This document shows positions 57,222 to 64,000 of a stretch of DNA of 64,000 nt, in pieces. The stretch lies in assembly GCF_027943255.1 (NCBI RefSeq), contig NC_072892.1, positions 161,512,792-161,576,791 on the forward strand. Direction: 5' to 3'. Origin of the DNA: Anastrepha obliqua. Its lineage: Eukaryota > Arthropoda > Insecta > Diptera > Tephritidae. Every line of letters starts with the position of its first letter. The first letter of the stretch is position 1. The notes beneath the pieces were generated by a model. The model had not been told where the DNA came from, searched no databases, and saw only the letters and a program-made list of their open reading frames with translations. The position numbers and the translations under genes were made by a program.

Positions 57222-57450
57222 AATGGAGGGACCTACAGTTTCAAGCCGACTCGGAACGGCAGATATTTTTGTGAGGAGCTTTTTCATGGCAGAAATACAC
57301 TCGGAGGTTTCCCATTGCCTGCCAAGGGGCGACCGCTATTAGAAAAATATTTTTCTTAATCTTGGTGTTTTCACCGAGATTCGAACCGACGTGCTCTCTG
57401 TGAATTCCGAATGGTAGTCACGCACCAACCCATTCGGCTACGGCGGCCGC
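57222..57450 (-). repeat. tRNA-like SINE copy (minus)
   Basis: From 57,450 the minus strand reads GGCGGCCGCCGTAGCCGAAT, GGTTGGTGCGTGACTACC, the B box GGTTCGAATCTCGG (about 57,370-57,385), then AGCGGTCGCCCCTTGGCAGG, ATTTCTGCCATGAAAAAGC and CCGACTCGG on the other strand. It stops at the GTAGGTCCCTCC block, so the last ~70 bp are missing. The head is the least diverged in the window. Confidence 0.8.
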
Positions 57451-57469
57451 CCTTTCTTCTCATTAATAT

Positions 57470-58230
57470 TTTTTAATTTATACGTATTCGAGATAAGAAC
57501 CAAGTCGAAACATAAATACAATAATATCTCTTATAAATTTACAAAATTTCATAAAAATTCGGGCGATTTAGTTTTTAGGCGGGCCCATTTAACGTATTTT
57601 ACATCGTATGGAGGAGGTATAAAAACTCCTTTTTTTTCAAAATGATTTCCCGAAAATTTTATACTTTTATAATTTTTTTATTTATAATGTGCCATTATTG
57701 TTAATGATGAAAAATTATTACTGCTTATATTAGATTTCTTTTTCCTCGTTAAATTCATCTTTTCTGGCGAAGTCAGCAATACAAAAACTCATTTTCTCTG
57801 AATCTTTTCAAATCAAGGCGGCAGATTTGCCGCTTACGCTCGCATGTGTGTACGGTAAGCAGGTACATGTATGTCTGTATGTATGTAAATTTAGCTAAGC
57901 ACGTTTGCTTTACATACATGTACATATGTACTTATGTGGTTAATTTCAATAGAAGTCGCTGTGTTGCGCGTAAATGAGTAATTTTGAAAAGTTCACAATC
58001 GACAGGCCACCGCCCGCAAAGAGTTCAACGCTACTTTACACTTTAAAAAACATGTAGAAGGTATAACAACGTATATGTATGTACATATGTGTATGTATAT
58101 GAATATATATGATGTCGTAGATAGTAACATATCTCTTAAGGGGAATGACTTGCTTCATCTTGTACAGCTTTTTCTATTGTGTGTTTTTTCCCCTTCCATT
58201 TCTTAACTTAATTTTTTTTTCTGTAGATGT
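57470..58230. other. Non-coding DNA, single-copy texture
   Basis: There are ACATGTATGT-type runs near 57,865-57,895 and 58,073-58,100. No element is recognised. It adjoins the candidate exon below. Confidence 0.45.
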
Positions 58231-58247
58231 TTGCTTTTTTTACTTAC

Positions 58248-58278
58248 CATTGAATCTATGCTCCATATGATCCAATAT
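58248..58278 (-). other. Candidate 31-nt microexon of an unknown host gene
   Basis: On the minus strand the intron-like sequence TTGTTTCTTTCTGTTTTGCAG ends at 58,279. It is a long uninterrupted pyrimidine tract with CAG and without an intervening AG. Thirty-one bases follow, then G|GTAAGTA at 58,248/58,247, a perfect 5' splice consensus. Two of three frames are open. The most protein-like reads ILDHMEHRFN plus one base; another reads YWIIWSIDSM. The surrounding 57.8-58.5 kb has no recognised element. I do not know the gene. A tiny exon flanked by multi-kilobase introns would be normal for large neuronal or adhesion genes of flies. Chance co-occurrence of two strong sites 31 bp apart is possible but not frequent. 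Confidence 0.4.
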
Positions 58279-58536
58279 CTGCAAAACAGAAAGAAACAAG
58301 AACAACTTAATTAAAATAATCAATTTATTTTGAGGCACAAAGCGAAATGAGAGTAAAATCCTTGAAGCGAAACTATTACAGACAGAATTGTAACAGTTGG
58401 TTAATTAAATCGTACAACTCAAAACATGGTTTCCACACTCAATTTTAATTATAATAATGCGTAAATACTACAAAGGCGGCATGAAACATTATTTTTCTTT
58501 TTTTCTATTTTCAATTTAACTATTTTTTTTAATTAC

Positions 58537-58578
58537 CTTAAATGAGATTCTTATTTTCCATATAGAAACGTATAACTT
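58537..58578 (-). other. Weaker candidate 42-nt exon upstream of the microexon
   Basis: On the minus strand, GGTATTTTTTTAACAG ends at 58,579. It is followed by 42 bases open in one frame (KLYVSIWKIRISFK) and then AAG|GTAATT at 58,537. It has the same orientation as the candidate at 58,248-58,278, about 258 bp away. The donor is weak and the setting is AT-rich, so this may well be chance. Confidence 0.15.
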
Positions 58579-58599
58579 CTGTTAAAAAAATACCAAGAT

Positions 58600-59125
58600 T
58601 TTATCAATAAAATGATAATGTTCACTTATTTATTGATATTTTTGCATTCCCTTATGCTTCTTCTAGTCTATAAACCACTTTTCAGAGGCCAATTTTTAAT
58701 TCGATTTCAACTCTTTCTCCCCTAAAAGCCGCAAAATGCTAATTTGAGTCTAGCAACACAGAAAAACCAATTTACATATTACCATGTCACGTGAATATGG
58801 AAAACGCAGATACTGACATCCTTTTTGATCAAATAGTCTCGTATAAAATTTAGGAGTATTTGAGTGTGTGAGTCAAAGCATTGTCGTGGTTAAGCAACGA
58901 ATCGAGACAATTTGTTCCTCTATAATTCTGGCTTCTCCCTCTCTTTTATACTTCAGGGAACTTGTATAATTCTTTCTATTTGCTGTTTGATTTGGCGAAA
59001 GGGATACTAAGCTAACCCACTGCAACATCAAAAAAACAAAAAAAAAACTTCATGAAAATTTGGATTTTCGATCGACTTTATCTTTGTTTTCGGGTTGTAG
59101 CTCACTTCAATTATAAAACATTTTC
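58600..59125. other. Non-coding DNA
   Basis: No gene or repeat is recognised. Confidence 0.4.
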
Positions 59126-59129
59126 CAAT

Positions 59130-59458
59130 AACAGGTGTTATTGGTGAATGGATTGCGCTATCGAGAGATCATTAACGATTTTTTATGGCCGGAATTGGAT
59201 AGTATTGATCTGGACAACGTTTATTTTCAACAAGACGGTGCTACATGCCACACAAGCAACGAAACTATTGATCTTTTACGGAGTTATCTCTCGAAGAGGT
59301 GATCACAATTGGCCACCAAGATCTTGTGATTTAGCACCTTGGGTATTTTATATTTTGGGCCACGTGAAAGAGAAGCGACCCAGGGTCGATTCAAGATCTC
59401 AAAGGTGCAATTCGTGAGGCTATCGAGGACATAGGGCAGCCACTTTGTTCATTTGTAG
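59130..59458 (+). pseudogene. D,D41D mariner-like transposase fragment
   Basis: The plus strand reads VNGLRYREIINDFLWPELDS, IDLDNVYFQQDGATCHTSNE (second catalytic Asp) and TIDLLRSYLSKR, then a stop. Beyond a frameshift come NWPPRSCDLAPWVF (the third Asp, after P-C in relatives, is replaced), GHVKEK and AIREAIEDIGQPLC. It covers the middle and C-terminal part of a D,D41D (rosa-type) transposase. Two codons are missing before SYLSKR compared with the 13.3-kb copy. The fragment ends where the MITE begins. Confidence 0.7.
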
Positions 59459-59466
59459 GTTTGAGT

Positions 59467-59933
59467 CAAGGCGACTGTATTAAATGTGGTATCAGTAAAT
59501 CAGCTGATATATTTTTTTCTTTGGCCGTGTGCATGTGGCCTTCAGCCCAAAGTAAAACAAGGCGAACTCATTCTTTGTTTCCTAGTTTCTCAGTACACTA
59601 GACCCTCAACAATATTTTGTACATTTGATTGTCATGGCAAAGTATAAAACAAAGAATGAATTCGTTTCATTCTGTGTTGACAGCCACATGGACATGGCGA
59701 AAGTAAAAAGCCAAATCAGCTGATCTACCGATACCATCTTTAATAGATTCGCCTTGTATCGGTAATGCAGTTGGTTTTTTTTTCTTTCGCCGTGTCCATG
59801 TGGTTGTCAGCCGAGAGTAAAACAAGGCGAATTCATTCTTTGCTTTTTACTTTGTCAATAGTTTTCTTTGACAATCAAGAGTAAAAAAATATTTGTTGGT
59901 CTAGTGCCACCATCTTTCATGAATGCGCCTTGG
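59467..59933. mobile_element. 467-bp foldback MITE with 8-bp target duplication
   Basis: GTTTGAGT lies immediately outside both ends (59,459-59,466 and 59,934-59,941). The element begins CAAGGCG and ends CGCCTTG. A long arm (CAAGGCGACTGTATT, then ATCAGCTGATAT, then GTGCATGTGG, then AGTAAAACAAGGCGAACTCA) is found inverted at about 59,650-59,757 and again direct at about 59,758-59,860, with a partial inverted end at 59,905-59,933. The element is therefore built of repeated inverted and direct arms. Eight-base duplications point to hAT- or P-like transposases. There is no coding capacity. Confidence 0.85.
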
Positions 59934-59984
59934 TTTGAGTATAACAACAAATAAACTGAAAAAATTGAAAAAACATTTTATTTA

Positions 59985-60660
59985 TTATTATCTGAGACTC
60001 ATTCTAAGTTCGAAATTTTGGTACGGAGACTTTTAGACTCAAATAGCTTCGGTTATTGAAACATTTTTATAAGCTTTTTTAATTTTTTAGGATAAAATAC
60101 ACTTTTTAAACCAATTTTTGTCGAAAATTTTTGAAAGAAACCTAATAGTTTTGAGAATTATTTGAGGTTAAAAATTTAGGAACGAAGACTTTTAGACTAC
60201 TTTCGGCTGTTCTAATATTTTCATACGTTTTTTTTAATTTTGTAAGGACAAAATACAATTTTCAAAACGCAGTTTGTTTTTGAAAAATTTTGAAAAAAAT
60301 ATAATCTTATATTTTTGAGATTTATTCGAGGTTGAAAATTTTGGCTCGGTGATTTTTAAACTCAAATATTTCCGGTTATTCTAACATTTTTATGAGTTTT
60401 TTTTTTAAATTAAATACAATTTTTTTAAATTATTTAAAAAAATTAAAATTTGTTTAAGAAAAAAAAAATTTTTAACAAAACAAAATTTTTAACAAAAAAA
60501 AACTTAAAACAAAAATTTAATTTAAAACAAAAATTAAATTTTTTTTCAAAATTTTTTAACAAAAACAAAAAAGTTTAAAACAAAAATTAAATTTTTTTCC
60601 GAAGTTTTTTCCAATAAAAAAAATCAAGTAGAAATTAGAATTGAACTTAATAATTTAATT
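59985..60660. repeat. AT-rich tandem array, family A (second locus)
   Basis: GAGACTTTTAGACTCAAATA and related words recur at about 60,018, 60,187 and 60,345, with upstream blocks at 59,990, 60,151 and 60,315 (intervals 161 and 164 bp). Each is preceded by TTGAAAATTTTGG. The words match those of the 17.4-18.6 kb array. From about 60,410 the sequence is nearly pure A/T. The array resumes at 62,040-62,110 beyond the mariner. Confidence 0.6.
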
Positions 60661-60691
60661 TAAAGTATGAAATTTTTTTCCAAAAATTATA

Positions 60692-61970
60692 GGACTATGA
60701 ATAAGTTCGTGCGGTTTTACAACAGATGGCGTAACTTGATTATTATTCCATCGATCCACATTTCCAAACATTCAATGGAGAGCTACTGTCGTAAGGCACA
60801 AACGTCAGTATAAGTTTTTTATTTGAAGCGTAAACAACAATATTTTTACCACACTTGAAAATGTCGAATTTCGTGCCAAATAATGTGTTTTTGCGGGGAA
60901 TTCTTCTTCATTATTTTAATATGAAGAAAAAAGCAGCCGAAAGTCATCGTATCTTGGTGGAAGTTTATGGTTAGCATGCTCTAGCTGAGCGAACGTGCCA
61001 GAAGTGGTTTGCACGCTTTAAAAGTGGTGATTTTGGCTTGGAAGACGAAGAACGCGAGGATGCGCCGCCAAAGTTCATGGATACCGAATTGGAAGAATTG
61101 CTCGATCAAGATCCGGCTCAAACGCAAGAAGAGGTTGCAAAAACTTTGGGAGTTGATCAATCAACCATTTCCAAACGTTTAAAAGCCATGGGAATGATCC
61201 GAAAGGTAGGCCATTGGGTGCCGTATGAATTGAAGCCAAGAGACGTTGAACGCCGTTTTATGGCATGCGAACAACTGCTTCAACGGCACAAAAGAAAGGG
61301 TTTTTTGCATCGAATTGTGACTGGCGATGAAAAGTGGGTCCATTACGACAATCCAAAACGTCGGACAACGTATGGATACCCTGGCCATGCTTCAACATCG
61401 ACGTCGGCGCAGAATATTCATGGCCTGAAGGTTATGCTGTGTATCTGGTGGGACCAGCTGGGTGTTGTGTATTATGAGCTGCTGAAACCGAATGAAACGA
61501 TTACGGGGGATGTCTACCGACGACAATTGATGCGTTTGAGCCGAGCACTGCGAAAAAAACGGCCGCAATACGCCGATAGACACGACAAAGTTATTTTGCA
61601 ACATGACAATGCTCGGCCACATGTTGCACAAGTGGTCAAAACATACTTAGAAACGCTCAAATGGGATGTCCTACCCCACCCGCCGTATAGTCCAGACCTT
61701 GCGCCATCCGATTACTATCTCTTCTGATCGATGCAACATGGCCTGGCTGACCAGCACTTCCGTAATTACGATGAAGTCAAAAAATGGATCGATTCGTGGA
61801 TTGCGGCAAAACCGACCGAATTTTTCACAAAGGGAATCCGTGAATTGCCAGAAAGATGGGAAAAAGTAGTAGTAAGCGATGGACAATACTTTGAATATTA
61901 AATTTGTAACCATTTTACGTCAATAAAGTTTCAAATTTCGAAAAAAACCGCACGAACTTATTCATAGTCC
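60692..61970 (+). mobile_element. Mariner element 2, 1,279 bp, nearly complete
   Basis: The inverted repeats are perfect for 27 bp at 60,692-60,718 and 61,944-61,970 (beginning GGACTATGAATAAGTTCG and continuing TGCGGTTTT). TA duplicates flank it at 60,690-60,691 and 61,971-61,972. Element length and ORF position match canonical mariners of about 1.28-1.29 kb. It sits inside the family A AT-rich array. The perfect ends mean it could still be moved in trans by an active relative. Confidence 0.95.
60861..61901 (+). pseudogene. Mariner transposase with two nonsense codons
   Basis: It starts at ATG 60,861 (MSNFVPNNVFLRGILLHYF) and ends at TAA 61,899-61,901: 346 codons plus stop, the normal mariner length. 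TAG at 60,972-60,974 (codon 38) stands where relatives have Glu in a YGEHAL-like segment. TGA at 61,725-61,727 (codon 289) follows DYYLF where Arg is usual; CGA to TGA is a common CpG decay. There is no frameshift. The helix-turn-helix region precedes WVPYEL. Catalytic Asp codons are 156 (GDEKW, 61,326), 249 (HDNARPH, 61,605) and 284 (PSDYYLF, 61,710), the same numbering as the D156/D249/D284 triad of Mos1. YSPDLAP is intact. The enzyme would excise and insert the element at TA. With only two point mutations the copy is recent. An open stretch from 61,038 to 61,727 remains. Confidence 0.95.
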
Positions 61971-62114
61971 TATACATTTTATATACATTTTTTTTTAAGT
62001 TATTTAAAAAAATTTAAATTTTTTTCGAAACTTCGTGTTGGAATTTGATTGAGATTTATTCAATTTTGAAAATTTTGGTATGAAGTTTTTAAAGTGGAAG
62101 CGATGAAGGTTCCT

Positions 62115-63730
62115 TTTCATGTTTGTGTATATATATTTTTTTATTTACTACTGCAGTATTCCGCTGAAATTGTTGAACATATTTTATACCTCAGATGCAG
62201 GAGTATTTTCAGTAAGCACGCCGTTTTGTGCTAGGCGGGAGTAAGCTTTGACAGCCTTAATCATTTAAAAAATTCTAATCTGCACGATAATACTGGAAGA
62301 TATCTATAATTCCTTAGTTCCCTTGGAGCTAAATAAATTAAAAAATTTTTTTTTTTTTAATTTTGTGTGGAATATAGACAAGTTTTCTAATTATTTTCAG
62401 TTATACCTCATATAGGGTAATCTGCTGCAAAAATAAAATAAATACAATGTAGGAAATTCCTATGCGAAACCAGAAGCAAGACAAGCCATTTTTTTTAATT
62501 TTTCCAGAAAATTATTTACAATTTTATGTAAACGTCGTAGTTCACCTTAGTAACGAATTAAACTAAGAAATAAAGAGGAAAGTAACTCATCTGTATTTTA
62601 AGGCTTGTAGATGCTTTTCGTTCGTGCTTTTTCTAGTATTACAAATTTTGCGAAGAAGCGACAACCTGACCACCTGCATTCAAATCCAATAGCACTCAGC
62701 GAAATGGTGCACTCGGCTCTTCTAGTGTATTACTCATCTAATGTTTTGGAATTTGAAATATTGTTTCTTTTTTGTTTTTTTTTTTTGTTGCGCATTTTCT
62801 CCATACAAAAACAGGTGCGTATTTTCTTAAAATTTCTAAAAAAAATTTCAGATTTAAAAAAAAAATTGATTTCTCAGTTTTATACGCTATTAAATTATAG
62901 CGAAAACCTGGTTGATTTTTTATAATTCAATTCTCTGACGGTATTGCGCGTTTTCGCCATATAGCAAATTTAGGAAATTTTTTTCGTGGGCCGTACTTAT
63001 ATAAATCTTAGCAAATTTTTCGCCCCCTGACGTCACCCTTAACTTAACTGGTAACTTACCCTTAACTGTTAACTGATCTCAACTGTTCACACCAGTATCA
63101 AAGCGCTTGCTGAGCCGAGTTACCCGACTTTACGCCTCAAAAGGGCTTACTTTTGGATCAGTTATTGACTAGTTATTTATGCATACCTTTCATATTTTAC
63201 ATCACAAATACTTTAGATACTTCTCTTCACCGTTCCATATATCATCTAAGCAGCCACTCCCTTCGAATGGCATTACCATCGTTGCTCCACCTCTCTCCAC
63301 CTTCTGCGCATGCGTTTTGTAATCCCCAGCCTTAACGCACTCACTACAACTTTAATCGCCTTAAATCCGCACAATTGCAATGTGGCGGCGTTGCACATTA
63401 ATTTGCGCATGCGCAGCCATATGTAATACGCTTGATTAAATGCGTGCCACATGATGCATGTGGCATGGCAATGCCATGCTGCTCAACTGTCTCTGCTGTC
63501 TGTTGTTTGCTGTCAGCTTAGTTCACAATCAATTTAAATGCAATGCGTTTGACATTGCAAGCGCAGCAATAATAGCAACAACAACAACTGCGAATGGGGC
63601 ATACAACAATACGTGAATGCATTGTGCGCTGCTAATGCAACAATTATTTGACTTGTTGCGCTTTTGCAAGTAAATTGCAGTAAAACTAAATATGTACACA
63701 CATACACGCACACATACGCGAAAATGCGCA
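62115..63730. other. Non-coding DNA
   Basis: There is a part of family A array up to about 62,110, then ordinary sequence with T- and A-runs. A TTAACT-rich patch lies at 63,040-63,085. The 104-codon frame at 62,611-62,925 is T- and A-run driven. No gene or element is recognised. Confidence 0.4.
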
Positions 63731-63735
63731 CTTAC

Positions 63736-63830
63736 CAGGCAGTTCATTATTTTTGTCTACATTCTTTTGTTTTCTGTTTATTTTTGTAAGTTTTTCGTTC
63801 TTTATTGTTTTGTTGGATTGTGCGTATGCA
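63736..63830 (-). other. Possible 5' exon end (splice donor) on the minus strand
   Basis: The minus strand reads ATAATGAACTGCCTG|GTAAGTG with the break at 63,736/63,735, a very good 5' splice consensus. The preceding ~80 bases are A-rich (AAAAATAAACAGAAAACAAA), a texture typical of fly 5' untranslated leaders, and contain an ATG 13 bases before the break. No acceptor or promoter was identified. If that ATG started translation, splicing directly to the 58,278 microexon would give a stop, so the two would not be adjacent coding exons in that frame. The start is unknown. Confidence 0.2.
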
Positions 63831-64000
63831 TGGCTGATGATTTGATGCACAACATCAACAAAGTCAATGCAATTATCGCGACAACAAACCAACATGCAAC
63901 ATAGTGGCTAATAGCTTGTATGTACGCATGTGTGTGTGGCAAATGTGCGTGCAACTAGCGACTAGCGACTAGCAACTTTGACATTGTTGCTCGACTTGGC

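Noticed and set aside
1..64000. CRISPR arrays, rRNA, operon-like or prokaryotic systems
   Set aside because: No direct-repeat/spacer pattern, rRNA sequence or gene clusters of that kind were seen. All content is eukaryotic repeat-rich DNA.

Overview
This window is non-coding, AT-rich nuclear DNA of an insect, most likely a higher fly and probably a tephritid fruit fly. The evidence is the strongly AT-rich base composition, many CATA/TGTA-type microsatellites, several Tc1/mariner lineages (D,D34D, D,D37D and D,D41D types), and many decayed non-LTR retrotransposon pieces that carry RNase H. There is no bacterial gene structure. I find no complete host protein-coding gene. Almost every longer open frame is either a transposable-element protein or a chance frame through a simple repeat. 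The organism call is inference from element content, not a database match. || Layout. 1-9.7 kb: scraps of non-LTR retrotransposons on both strands (RNase H, APE endonuclease, reverse transcriptase C-terminus), two copies of a tRNA-like SINE, and a T-rich tandem array of about 120-bp period (4.87-5.70 kb). 10.6-13.5 kb: a dead maT-like (D,D37D) transposon, RNase H and RT fragments, and a D,D41D mariner-like scrap. 13.5-16.1 kb: largely single-copy-looking non-coding DNA. 16.1-17.3 kb: the best-preserved retrotransposon RNase H region. 17.4-18.6 kb and 21.6-24.2 kb: degenerate AT-rich tandem arrays, the second interrupted by a SINE flanked by a long direct repeat. 20.2 kb: a 232-bp TA-flanked MITE. 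26.4 kb: an internally deleted mariner with good terminal repeats. 27.4-28.4 kb, 31.3-33.1 kb and 35.5-37.3 kb: more retrotransposon remains. || 38.2-40.35 kb: three inverted-repeat-containing AT-rich units, one split by a 1.25-kb mariner whose transposase has lost its start and has a frameshift. 42.5-43.9 kb: a large hexanucleotide microsatellite. 46.8-48.1 kb: about 20 copies of a 66-bp satellite. 49.3-54.6 kb: SINE, RNase H/RT pieces and a dead mariner of another lineage. 57.2-64 kb: a SINE, a candidate 31-nt microexon on the minus strand (58,248-58,278), a D,D41D mariner scrap abutting a 467-bp foldback MITE with perfect 8-bp target duplications, and a nearly intact 1,279-bp mariner (60,692-61,970) that keeps the D156/D249/D284 triad but has two nonsense codons. 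|| How it fits together: the region behaves like a large intron or intergenic desert colonised by successive waves of elements. The only hints of a host gene are splice-like signals on the minus strand at 58.25 kb and, more weakly, at 58.54 and 63.74 kb. Both long mariners sit inside AT-rich tandem arrays, and the 467-bp MITE abuts an older mariner scrap, so relative insertion order can be read in places.
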